From NCBI RefSeq assembly GCF_036116635.1, contig NZ_CP107995.1, positions 4,464,001-4,528,000 of the forward strand: DNA of 64,000 nt. Reading direction: 5' to 3'. The notes below the pieces were generated by a model. It saw only the letters and a program-made list of their open reading frames with translations, was not told the origin of the DNA and searched no databases. Origin of the DNA: Amycolatopsis sp. NBC_00345 (GTDB lineage Bacteria > Actinomycetota > Actinomycetes > Mycobacteriales > Pseudonocardiaceae). The translations under genes were made by a program, and so were the position numbers. This document shows positions 16,527-23,844 of this stretch, piece after piece (the stretch's first letter is position 1; every line of letters begins with the position of its first letter).

Positions 16527-17438
16527 TCATCGGCTCGAATATCCGGGCCGGGCGGCACTCCGGCGGAAAACCAGCGGCGACTCGCCGGTCACCTCGCGGA
16601 ACACATGGGAGAAATGCTGTGCACTGTGGATACCGACCGCCTCGGCGATCTGCCTGATGCTGTGGTCCCGATACGTCGGATCGGCGAGCAGCGCTTTCGC
16701 TTTGTCGATTCTCGCGCTGCGGATGAAGCTCGCGACCCCGGCACCGTCGAACAGCTGGTACAGCCTGCGCCGGGAGACCGCGTGCGCGGCGGCGACCGTG
16801 CTGACGGAGAGCTGGGCGTCGGTGAGGTTCCGCCGGATGTAGCGCTCGATGTGCTCCCGCTTCGCGGCTCCGGGGCTGACGTCGCGATCGGTGTCATGGA
16901 TCGAGCGAAGGATCAGCTCGGCCAGCCCGGTCAGATAGTGGTCGAGGCCGACCACGTCGATCGCGGGCCGCCCGTCCGCGCCTCGCGCGGCGGTGATCGG
17001 CATGATGTTCTCGATCAGCTGGCGCAGATCCCGGCTCAGCCCATACGGCCGGTAGAGGACCCGGTTCACGGTCGCCGGCGGCAGCTGGATCACCGACAAG
17101 TCGACCCGGATGACGTGCCACCGGCAGGCACCCTCCTGGATCACCGTGAACGGCACCTCCGACGAGCCCGCGAACAGGTGGCCGGCCGGGACGTCGACCC
17201 GGCGTCCCTGGGTGAGCACGGTGGTCCGCGCCTGGTCGAACACGGCCAGGAACAGCGACCTGCCGCCCCCGTCCCCACCGATCCGCCAGGTACCGCGGAG
17301 CAGGTCGTGCGCGCCGGCGCCGACCGCCGTGTCGGCGCCGGCCCGGATCTCGAGGTGCACGGCGGTCGGCGCGTCGCGGAAAACGTGCTCGATCTCGACG
17401 TCGCCGAGGAGGCGCCGCAGCGCCTGGCAGACTTCCAT
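16527..17438 (-). CDS. AraC-family transcriptional regulator
   Basis: A 303-residue regulator with an N-terminal AraC-binding-like domain and a C-terminal double HTH. The first HTH reads LSVSTVAAAHAVSRRRLYQLFDGAGVASFIRSARI and the second IRQIAEAVGIHSAQHFSHVFREVTGESP. It is clearly paralogous to the plus-strand AraC gene at 18578: both have an AEL(I/V)LRS helix before the DNA-binding part. A LuxR gene lies between them. Ligand and targets unknown. Confidence 0.88.
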   Translation of the reverse strand: MEVCQALRRLLGDVEIEHVFRDAPTAVHLEIRAGADTAVGAGAHDLLRGTWRIGGDGGGRSLFLAVFDQARTTVLTQGRRVDVPAGHLFAGSSEVPFTVIQEGACRWHVIRVDLSVIQLPPATVNRVLYRPYGLSRDLRQLIENIMPITAARGADGRPAIDVVGLDHYLTGLAELILRSIHDTDRDVSPGAAKREHIERYIRRNLTDAQLSVSTVAAAHAVSRRRLYQLFDGAGVASFIRSARIDKAKALLADPTYRDHSIRQIAEAVGIHSAQHFSHVFREVTGESPLVFRRSAARPGYSSR

Positions 17439-17546
17439 CCCGGTTTCTCCTCGCCTCGCCTGCGCTCAGTGTCGGAGAAGCGAACGACGGGAGGGAACCC
17501 GCCGGGACGAATCGGCAAAAAGGGCGAACGGACAGGCAAGACGGAG

Positions 17547-18311
17547 CTATCCGCGTTGCGAAAAATCCGATCTCGCCGGACGCGGAAACAGTACCGGAAC
17601 CGGAAAGCTTTCCGGGGAGAGGATGCGCAACCGGAAACCGCGCGAAACGGCGTCGGCGCGGCTCTGCGCCCCGAGCTTGCGCATCGTCGACTTCGCGTGT
17701 GTGCGCACCGTTTCCACCGAGATGAACAGGATGTCCGCGATCTGCCGGTTCTGCAGTCCTTCCGCCATCAGGTGCAGCACCTGGACCTCGCGGCCGGTGA
17801 GCAGCCGGCCGGCCGGGCGGACCGGTCCACTGTGGCCACCCGGCAGCCGCAGCGAAGACGGGAGCTGGGGCCGGCCCCGCACCGCCAGGCGCAGGCCGTC
17901 CAGGAGCTGCTCGACCGCGGACGAGGCATCGAACGCCGCGAACGCCCCGGTCTCGAAGGCGAGAGCGGCCCGCTCACGGACCCGCTCCCCCGGCTTCAGC
18001 AGGACAGCAACCCGGCTGTCCTGGCGGCTTTCCGAGAACAGCCGCACGAAGCCGAAGTGCGGGTCAGCCTCCTCGTGCACCCAGACGAACGCGGGCCGGA
18101 GCATCCGATCGAGCTGGAGCCCGGCGTCCATGGTGGATGCCGCGTGCACGACGACATTCCCCCCGGACTGCTCCAGCAGCCTGGCCATGCCCTCACGGAC
18201 GAACAGCGACGGGCAGACGACCAGGAACCGGCCGGGACCGGCGCCCTCGGTCCTGGCGTTCGCCCGGAATGCGAAAACCGCCGCGGCGTCCCGGATTTCG
18301 ACCTGTGTCAT
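17547..18311 (-). CDS. LuxR-type regulator with degenerate receiver domain
   Basis: A 254-residue protein starting at 18311, with GGAGGAAGGACG upstream. The N-terminal 150 residues have the outline of a receiver (RFLVVCPSLFVREGMARLLEQ), but the expected phospho-acceptor site reads PAFVWVHEEADPHF with no Asp at the strand end. The C-terminal GerE HTH is normal: LTGREVQVLHLMAEGLQNRQIADILFIS then VRTHAKSTMRKL. It probably works without a partner kinase. Divergent from the AraC gene at 18578. Confidence 0.85.
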   Translation of the reverse strand: MTQVEIRDAAAVFAFRANARTEGAGPGRFLVVCPSLFVREGMARLLEQSGGNVVVHAASTMDAGLQLDRMLRPAFVWVHEEADPHFGFVRLFSESRQDSRVAVLLKPGERVRERAALAFETGAFAAFDASSAVEQLLDGLRLAVRGRPQLPSSLRLPGGHSGPVRPAGRLLTGREVQVLHLMAEGLQNRQIADILFISVETVRTHAKSTMRKLGAQSRADAVSRGFRLRILSPESFPVPVLFPRPARSDFSQRG

Positions 18312-18577
18312 TTTTTCGTCCTTCCTCCGAACACGGGGACCGGCAACGAGAAACGGTTCCGGGTCAGCGCGATGGCCGCCAACTGTAAGGCAAAGTGGAA
18401 GGATCACACTGGGTCAGCTGTACCGATTTCTTGCCGATTCGTGCATCTTCTCCGGTCACCCGGGAGAGGGATGAACGGCCGCCGCATATTTGACTTCCGG
18501 ACCCGCGCGTCCCACAATCACGATCAATCGCGCCCATCCCACCGGAAAGCACCAGGGCGGCCCGCGGAGGTGATGGT
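18312..18577. promoter_or_regulatory. Divergent promoter region between LuxR and AraC genes
   Basis: 266 bases between two divergent regulator genes, so it holds both promoters. It is somewhat less GC-rich near 18370-18440. No clear dyad was found. Confidence 0.4.
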
Positions 18578-19561
18578 GTGTCCCAGCCGGACGGCCCCCT
18601 GCGCCCCCTGGTCCAGCGCCACACCCTCGGGTGGACCCCCGGTGGCAGCGCCTGGACGCAGTTCCAGCACGAGCTGGACAAGATCGACACGACGTCGGTG
18701 TCGCTGGCCAGTCCCCATCAGGCGGACCACCACGCGGACGTGGGCGTCGTCCGGATCGACGAGTTCGCGATCGCGCACGGCGAACTGCCCTCGGTCCGGG
18801 TGCTGAAGGAGGAACTGGGCGAGACCGCGGCCCTGTACCTGCGCGAGGGCACGCCATGGACCGTCCGGAACGGACGGACGGACTTCACCCACCACCACGG
18901 CGAACTGGTGGTCGCCGGCGCCGGCACGCACGAGGCGCTCAGCCACGAGCGTGGCCGGACGACCGGGCTCTGGGTGCCGCTGGACCGGCTCACCGTTCCT
19001 TACCGCGAACTCAGGCCGATGCTGATGCAGTCCGTCCCGCTGGACACTTCACTCCGCCGGCTGCTCTCGGTATCGGCGACGGAGCTCGCGAGGTCCGGCG
19101 AGTCGGACGCGGTGGGCGCCATGCACTACCTCAGCGGCCTGGCCGACCTCGTGCTGCGTTCGCTGCTCGGCCGCGACCCGGACCACGCCCTGACCCGCGA
19201 CGCGCGGCGCGAGCAGATCATGGAATACCTCGACAACCGCCTGTCCGACACCGGGCTCACCGTGGACGAGGTCGCCGGAGCACACCACATCTCCCGGACC
19301 AAGCTCTACGAGATCTTCGGCGGCGACGGCATCGCGAGCTACCTCCGCGGCGCCCGGCTCGACCGGGCCAAGGCCATGCTGCTCGACGCCCGGCGCGCAC
19401 ACGAAACGATCGGGAGCATCAGCCGTCAGGCCGGATTCACGAACCAGTCCCACTTCACCCGGGCGTTCACCAAGGAATTCGGCGCGAGCCCGGGTGATTT
19501 CCGTGCCGCCGCAGCGGAAATGCGGCGCCGCCGTGATGAGCAGCCGCCGCAAGACGGGTGA
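18578..19561 (+). CDS. AraC-family transcriptional regulator, paralogue of 16527-17438
   Basis: A 327-residue regulator. Residues 1-210 form the ligand-type domain; the C-terminal HTH pair reads LTVDEVAGAHHISRTKLYEIFGGDGIASYLRGARLDRAKAML and IGSISRQAGFTNQSHFTRAFTKEFGASPGDF (each shown here as part of one domain). It starts at GTG 18578 after a GGAGGTGATG ribosome site. The paralogue on the other side of the LuxR gene suggests local duplication and a shared regulatory circuit. Confidence 0.88.
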   Translation: MSQPDGPLRPLVQRHTLGWTPGGSAWTQFQHELDKIDTTSVSLASPHQADHHADVGVVRIDEFAIAHGELPSVRVLKEELGETAALYLREGTPWTVRNGRTDFTHHHGELVVAGAGTHEALSHERGRTTGLWVPLDRLTVPYRELRPMLMQSVPLDTSLRRLLSVSATELARSGESDAVGAMHYLSGLADLVLRSLLGRDPDHALTRDARREQIMEYLDNRLSDTGLTVDEVAGAHHISRTKLYEIFGGDGIASYLRGARLDRAKAMLLDARRAHETIGSISRQAGFTNQSHFTRAFTKEFGASPGDFRAAAAEMRRRRDEQPPQDG

Positions 19562-19590
19562 ACCCCCGGACCCCAGCGGACGTACGGCCC

Positions 19591-19758
19591 TCAGCGCTCC
19601 TGCTGCGGTGACCGGTCCTCGTCCGCCGGAGGTTTCCGGGTCGGCGGGTCGATCTCGGCCAGCAGCTCGCCGAGCTTGCGGTCGGCCGCCCTGAGCCTGA
19701 TCACGATGAACAGCACCAGCACCGCGAGGAAAACCGGCACCACCACACTCCAGCACAC
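19591..19758 (-). CDS. Small single-helix membrane protein (55 residues)
   Basis: An open frame from GTG 19758 with CGGAG 7 bases upstream. An N-terminal hydrophobic helix (WSVVVPVFLAVLVLFIVIRL) is followed by a charged tail (RAADRKLGELLAEIDPPTRK) rich in Glu, Asp, Lys and Arg. The mix of a clear helix and codon-biased coding sequence makes it more likely real than not. Unknown function. Confidence 0.5.
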   Translation of the reverse strand: MCWSVVVPVFLAVLVLFIVIRLRAADRKLGELLAEIDPPTRKPPADEDRSPQQER

Positions 19759-20003
19759 GGCAGACTCCGTTCCTCAGGCCCGGCGGCGGAAACAGCGCAA
19801 GAACGCGGTTCCGGCCCGAAGCCGCCCGGCCCGCGAAACTCGCCGGGACCCCGGTCTCCGGAACCGCAGGTCCACCCATCTGAGCACATCCGCCATTGTC
19901 GCCCGGACGAACGGCCGCGGATGCCGTCGACGTGCACGAACGTTGCCGCTGCGTGCAGACTCTCTCTTCCCCACCAGCGGCCGAGTGAGGGTAACTTCGC
20001 GTC

Positions 20004-20393
20004 ATGACTGCGACCTGGACTCCGGACGACCTACGGCGAATAGGTTCCGCCGACGAACTGCAGATCGCCGCCAGACGTGCCGACGGAACCCTGCGTCGCT
20101 GGTTGCCGATCTGGGTCGTGTGCGTCGGCGAGCAGGTCTATGTACGAACCTGGTACCGGCGGAACACCGGTTGGTTCGGTCACGTGCTGGACTCCCGCCG
20201 GGCCTGCATCCGCGTTCCGGGCCTGCAAGCCGACGTCGCCGCCGAGGACGTCGCCGCCGGACCGGATCAGCTGCGCGCGGACATCGACGCTGCCTATCGC
20301 GCCAAATACGGCCGCTACGGCACCTCGACGGTCGCGCAGATGGTGGCCGCCAAGGCCGCGGCCACGACCCTGCTGCTCAGCCCGGAGCCGTGA
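20004..20393 (+). CDS. DUF2255-family protein
   Basis: A 129-residue soluble protein. It has DLRRIGSADELQIAARRADGTLR, then LPIWVVCVGEQVYVRTWYRRNTGWF and DIDAAYRAKYGRYG, the pattern of the small DUF2255 family seen in actinomycetes and related to the split-barrel flavin/F420 enzymes. It is a single gene with its own start. Function unknown. Confidence 0.75.
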   Translation: MTATWTPDDLRRIGSADELQIAARRADGTLRRWLPIWVVCVGEQVYVRTWYRRNTGWFGHVLDSRRACIRVPGLQADVAAEDVAAGPDQLRADIDAAYRAKYGRYGTSTVAQMVAAKAAATTLLLSPEP

Positions 20394-20592
20394 CCGCGCC
20401 CCGCTTGCCCCAGGCGTGACCGGACCAGCCCGGTGAGCTCACGACGTTGTTCCCGGGAAAGGCTTTCCGCGCCAAAAGCGGGCTCACCGGCCCCCGGCGC
20501 CGAGGATCCGGTCCGTCCCATCGGCCCGACCGCGGAGCCCGACCCCGGAGCTCCGGTGGCCGGGCTGATCGCGTAGAGTTTCGACGAGTCAC

Positions 20593-20666
20593 GCCCCCGT
20601 AGCCCAACTGGCAGAGGCAACGGATTCAAAACCCGTCCAGTGTGAGTTCGAATCTCACCGGGGGCA
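20593..20666 (+). tRNA. tRNA-Leu (anticodon CAA), short variable arm
   Basis: 74 bases fold as a tRNA: acceptor GCCCCCG/CGGGGGC, T stem GTGAG/CTCAC around TTCGAAT, D arm GCCC/GGC, and anticodon loop TTCAAAA giving CAA (Leu, codon UUG). The top of the anticodon stem has one A-C mismatch. The variable loop is only about 5 bases, whereas tRNA-Leu normally has a long variable arm. CCA is not encoded. A terminator-like hairpin follows. Confidence 0.8.
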
Positions 20667-20682
20667 CACTCCAGAACCCCAC

Positions 20683-20712
20683 AAGCGCCCCGGCGTCAGC
20701 GCCGGGCTTCTC
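20683..20712 (+). terminator. Hairpin after the tRNA
   Basis: CCCGGCG, four bases, CGCCGGG, extended after a small bulge by AAG/CTT and followed by a pyrimidine run. Likely transcription end of the tRNA gene. Confidence 0.6.
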
Positions 20713-21010
20713 TTGCGAGTTCATCTGGTCGTTGATCCTTTCTGCGGTGCCCGTGATCTCGGGCACCTGTTCTCCCTGGTCATGGACCTGGACATGGAGC
20801 TGGACCACTTCGAACAGCGTTCGAAGCAGGGTGGCTGGTGCCTTGGCCAGGTTGACGGTGAGGTAAGGGAGCGAGTCCAGCAGCGACAGGTCCTCCGAAC
20901 TCGGCTGAGCAGGCTCCGCACTGGTCTCCTCACTCACAGTGGTCGACTTCGCGGCCAGGTCGGTGCGCTGGGTTTCGAGGTCGCTGTAGCGGCTGAGCTT
21001 CCCCCTGTAG
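20713..21010 (-). pseudogene. Serine recombinase C-terminal remnant
   Basis: On the minus strand this reads KLSRYSDLETQRTDLAAK, then LLDSLPYLTVNLAKAPATLL, RTLFEVVQLHVQVHDQGEQ and VPEITGTAERINDQM. This is the coiled-coil and tail of actinomycete large serine recombinases. The catalytic domain is missing, and a stretch before VPEI also seems deleted. Upstream it stops where a truncated lipoprotein gene begins on the other strand. The frame also runs on through the tRNA complement, which is not protein. Its place next to a tRNA fits a decayed integrative element. Confidence 0.6.
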
Positions 21011-21020
21011 CCCGGACACC

Positions 21021-21473
21021 TTGGCCACGCTCACCGCGTGCGGCGGCGGCTCGACGACGTCCGGATCCACCGGCGGCACAGCCGCGACGGCGAAGACCGC
21101 GGACCAGGTGACCGCCGACATCACCGCCAAGATCCCCTCCGCCAAGCTGTTCAAAAGCTACACCGCGGCCGACGACCCGAACCACCAGCTCGGCCGGCCG
21201 AACGGCTACACCTCGAAGACGGCATTCAGCGACAGCCGCGTCCCAGCCGACCAGGCTGAGTTCGCCGAACCGGACGTCGTCGAGCGGGGCGGCAGCGTCG
21301 AAGTGTTCGCCGACGAAGCCGGTGCGAAGACTCGCATGAACTACATCCAGGAGATCGTGAAGAAGCTCCCTGCCGCAACGGAGTACGACTACCTCAACGG
21401 GCCCGTGCTGGTACGGGTGTCGAAGCTGCTGACCCCCGACCAGGCCAAAGAGTACGACGCCGCGCTCAGGTAG
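21021..21473 (+). pseudogene. 5'-truncated lipoprotein gene
   Basis: About 150 codons. It opens at the lipobox itself (LATLTACGGG) with a stop codon nine codons upstream, so the signal peptide's charged and hydrophobic parts are missing. The rest is sound: a Gly/Ser/Thr linker, DQVTADITAKIPSAKLF, and a globular part ending LTPDQAKEYDAALR. The only start is TTG. The loss coincides with the point where the recombinase remnant ends, so one deletion probably cut both genes. Confidence 0.55.
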
Positions 21474-21539
21474 TCGTCCGAGGAGTTCGGCGCTCCCCGA
21501 AGCAGCCAGCGAGACGCAGTGACGCTGGAGAGGCTCGGG

Positions 21540-21810
21540 CAGTTTCGAGGTTCCGATCCACCACGCCCCGGAACGCGTCCAGAGCGGCCTGGTCGGCGTC
21601 GCCGCGATCGCCCCGGCCAACCATTCCCTCGGCCTGGTGCGGGCCGGCGCCCTGAGCCCGGACGTCGGGGAAGGCTTCGCGTTCACCCCGCTGTTCCTGG
21701 CCGGCGCCATCGCCGGCGACCCGTCTAGGCGACCGGCACACCATCAGAGTCGCAAAGAGCTTCACCTCCTGCAAGTGCCCCTCCGAAGCACGTTCGCCTT
21801 CATCGGGTAG
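21540..21810 (+). pseudogene. Unrecognised coding fragment
   Basis: One plus-strand frame reads like real protein (HHAPERVQSGLVGVAAIAPA and GFAFTPLFLAGAIAGDP) but has no start and degrades toward a stop near 21810. I cannot assign a family. The rest of 21474-22022 shows nothing I can support. Confidence 0.3.
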
Positions 21811-22022
21811 CTCGGACGGGGGTGACGTCCACTCGCCGCCAGTCCGGGCCGTGGCGACCACAGCGTCAGACCGAACGAGGTCGGCGCCCCGCCAGCCGGT
21901 AACGCTCGGCGACGGCGGGGCCACACGACGCACTGACCAGACCTGCGTGTCCGGTATCAAGCCAGTGGTCGCGGGACCTGTGGTGATCGGCAGCACCGCG
22001 GAGACGGCGTCGTGCGGTGGAG

Positions 22023-22127
22023 GTCGGTTCAGCGGACGGGGCTGCGGCGTTCGAGGAAGACGGTGTCGTGCCGGACCACCGTCGCGTTGGGCGATGCGTT
22101 CGCGGATGCCGATGGTGCGGTAGCCGG
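22023..22127 (-). repeat. Copy A of an acetyltransferase 3'-end repeat
   Basis: About 105 bases nearly identical to 28152-28255, in the same orientation, with roughly eight differences including a one-base indel that shifts the frame. Both encode the C-terminus of a GNAT acetyltransferase (RTVGIRERIAQRDGSW and a Phe-Leu-Glu-Arg end in the intact frame). The two copies bracket the mercury and peptide genes. Confidence 0.8.
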
Positions 22128-22158
22128 GACGTCTGCAGAGATCCGAAGTTCGGTGAGG

Positions 22159-22554
22159 TCAGTTGGAGAGGATGCCGCAGACGGCGTCGCCGGTGCAGGT
22201 GGTGGGCTGGAAGCTTGCGGCGCGTGCTTTCAGCTCGCGGAGGTCGGCTTCGGCAGTGCGAAGGTCGGCGATGCGCCGGCGCACCTCGCTGAGCCGCTGG
22301 CCGATGAGTTCGGCGACGTGTCCGCACGGCGGGTGGCCGCTGTCCCGGATGGTGAGGACGTCGCGAATTTCGGTGAGGGTGAGGCCTGCGGCCTGGGCGG
22401 AGCGGATGAAGACGAGCCGGCCAGCCGCGTCTGAGGTGTAGTCGCGATATCCGCTGGAGGTCCGAGCGGGTTCGGGCAGGAGGCCGGCCTGTTCGTAGAA
22501 GCGGATGGTTTTGGTGTTGACCTGCGCTGTCCGCGCGAGCTCACCGATGCGCAT
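22159..22554 (-). CDS. MerR-family regulator of the organomercury operon
   Basis: A 131-residue regulator starting at ATG 22554 (MRIGELARTAQVNTKTIRFYE), the classic MerR winged helix. The C-terminal part has the metal-site layout: Cys in HPPCGHVAELIG and a pair in TTCTGDAVCGIL at the end, matching the Hg(II)-binding trio in spirit. A perfect dyad lies between this gene and the divergent merB unit, so it should repress and, with mercury, activate that promoter. It could also be a lead/zinc-type relative. Confidence 0.88.
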   Translation of the reverse strand: MRIGELARTAQVNTKTIRFYEQAGLLPEPARTSSGYRDYTSDAAGRLVFIRSAQAAGLTLTEIRDVLTIRDSGHPPCGHVAELIGQRLSEVRRRIADLRTAEADLRELKARAASFQPTTCTGDAVCGILSN

Positions 22555-22572
22555 GACGATGGACTCTACTCC

Positions 22573-22604
22573 TTGACCTTCCACTGGGATGGAAGGTTTA
22601 CGGT
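22573..22604 (+). promoter_or_regulatory. MerR-type promoter with long spacer and perfect dyad
   Basis: A -35 TTGACC and a -10-like TACGGT are separated by 20 bases. The spacer holds ACCTTCCA, six bases, TGGAAGGT, a perfect 8-bp dyad. Over-long spacers with a central dyad are the hallmark of promoters that MerR proteins activate by untwisting. It points toward the genes at 22647 and 22969. Confidence 0.85.
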
Positions 22605-22646
22605 GCTGGTCAAGATCGGGATCGGCGTTCTGCGAAGTGGTGTGCG

Positions 22647-23069
22647 ATGGAGCTTGTCGTGTTGTCCGTGCCCGACTGCCCGAATGTGGCGCTGCTCGAC
22701 GAGCAGCTGGCGACGCTGCTGGTCGGCCGCGACGACGTCCAGCTGATGCACCGGCAGATCACGGACCTGGACCAGGCGAACCGTGAGGGTATGCACGGTT
22801 CGCCGACGATGCTCGTGGACGGGACCGATCCGTTCGCCGATCCGGACGCAACGCCAAGCGTGTCGTGCCGCCTGTTCCCCGACGACCGTGGGCATCTGCG
22901 GCGCTCGCCATCTTTTGCGGCCTTGACAGCCGCGCTCGCTCCGGCAAGCGCGGCGTCGCCTGGCGCCGGTGGAGGGCGGGCAGCGGGCGATGCAGCAGGC
23001 TGTGCTGCGCTCGTTCGCGGCAACGGGACGTCCGCCGGCGAAGGAGACACTGGACCGCGTCGCGGCTGA
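22647..23069 (+). CDS. Thioredoxin-fold protein preceding MerB
   Basis: About 140 codons; the first 100 look real. MELVVLSVPDCPNVALLDEQL and MHGSPTMLVDGTDPFA are a thioredoxin-like strand-helix with one Cys and the cis-Pro region, and SCRLFPDDRGHL follows. In some actinomycete alkylmercury lyases I recall such a domain fused ahead of MerB. Here it runs out of frame with merB near 22950 and its last 40 residues are Gly/Ala/Arg noise. This is either a separate protein or the front of a fusion broken by a frameshift. Confidence 0.65.
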   Translation: MELVVLSVPDCPNVALLDEQLATLLVGRDDVQLMHRQITDLDQANREGMHGSPTMLVDGTDPFADPDATPSVSCRLFPDDRGHLRRSPSFAALTAALAPASAASPGAGGGRAAGDAAGCAALVRGNGTSAGEGDTGPRRG

Positions 23070-23490
23070 TGGATCGTTGACGGCCGCGGAAGTGCTGTCC
23101 GCGCTGCACCGCGGCGACTACGCTCGCCTGGACACGGCTGGACGGATCGTCGCGGCCTGCCCGTTCTCGCCCGAGCCCACTCGCCATCGCGTCACGTTGC
23201 CCGGCGGTCGCACCGTGTTCGCGATGTGCGCGATCGATGCCCTCGGGATTCCCGCCATGCTCGGCACGGACGCCAGGATCGACTCGGCCGGTCTCGGTGG
23301 ACATGGCATCGTCGTGACCGTGCGTGGTGCCCAGGCCGAGGCGGTCTGCTGCGGGCATCTCAACTTCGCCAGCCGGTCAGCCGCGGGAACGTGGACTGCG
23401 GCACATCCGGATGTGCCGGGCACGGTCCTCGAGCTGGATCAGGCCCACGAGCTGGGTCGCGAAATTTTCGGCCCGTTGCTGAATTCCTGA
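22969..23490 (+). CDS. merB: Alkylmercury lyase (MerB)
   Basis: A 173-residue organomercurial lyase from GTG 22969. It has the MerB core PFSPEPTRHRVTLPGGRTVFAMCAIDALGIPAML (one domain), with the catalytic Cys and Asp in CAIDALG and the second catalytic Cys region in AVCCGHLNF. It splits carbon-mercury bonds to give Hg(II). No mercuric reductase is present in the window, so detoxification would rely on merA elsewhere. It overlaps the thioredoxin-like frame by 101 bases. Confidence 0.88.
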   Translation: MEGGQRAMQQAVLRSFAATGRPPAKETLDRVAADGSLTAAEVLSALHRGDYARLDTAGRIVAACPFSPEPTRHRVTLPGGRTVFAMCAIDALGIPAMLGTDARIDSAGLGGHGIVVTVRGAQAEAVCCGHLNFASRSAAGTWTAAHPDVPGTVLELDQAHELGREIFGPLLNS

Positions 23491-23642
23491 TCTTCCCCGC
23501 GGCGACGGCGTCCGCCCGCTTCCCTCGTGCGCGGGATGCACGGGGCGCGGGGCGTCGTGGTGTCCGGTGGTGCGGCGTTGGAGGTGCGGCGGGTTTCACG
23601 GCAGGATGGGTGCGCGCCCCCTTGGTGGCGGGCGCACGATGG

Positions 23643-23689
23643 CCGGGTGGTGAGCGGGCCAGGGTAAGACTGGCCCGCTCACCACCCGG
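23643..23689. terminator. Strong bidirectional terminator
   Basis: A perfect 20-bp stem (left arm 23643-23662, right arm 23670-23689) with a 7-base loop GGTAAGA and TTT after the stem. It lies between the end of merB and the end of the convergent peptide gene. Confidence 0.88.
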
Positions 23690-23722
23690 TTTCTTCGAAC
23701 CGCCGCGTGCGGCGGTCGTCTT

Positions 23723-23839
23723 CTAGCAGACGCAGCCGCCGTCCGGGGACATCGCGCAGGCCTGTGTGCCCTGGCCGCCCTGCACCTCGTCGAGCTCGGC
23801 TTCGGTGAGCTCGGGCACGGTGGTGGTTTCGTTCTCCAT
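23723..23839 (-). CDS. GG-leader cysteine-containing peptide precursor (bacteriocin/RiPP)
   Basis: A 38-residue peptide with a very strong ribosome site (GAGGAGGTGACC) before ATG 23839. The leader is acidic and ends ELTEAELDEVQGG, a double-glycine processing signal. The predicted core is QGTQACAMSPDGGCVC, with three Cys and one Ser. It starts 5 bases after the stop of a C39-peptidase ABC transporter, which would cleave after GG and export it. No modifying enzyme is adjacent. The Cys could form disulfides, or be modified by an enzyme encoded elsewhere. Confidence 0.85.
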   Translation of the reverse strand: MENETTTVPELTEAELDEVQGGQGTQACAMSPDGGCVC

Positions 23840-23844
23840 GGTGG

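Noticed and set aside
20593..20712. Minus-strand frame continuing the recombinase tail through the tRNA and its terminator
   Set aside because: Those codons are the complement of the tRNA and hairpin; protein-like sequence ends near 20713.
22865..23080. Plus-strand frame between the thioredoxin-like protein and MerB as the missing link of a fusion
   Set aside because: Its translation is Arg/Ser/Cys noise and does not match either neighbour.
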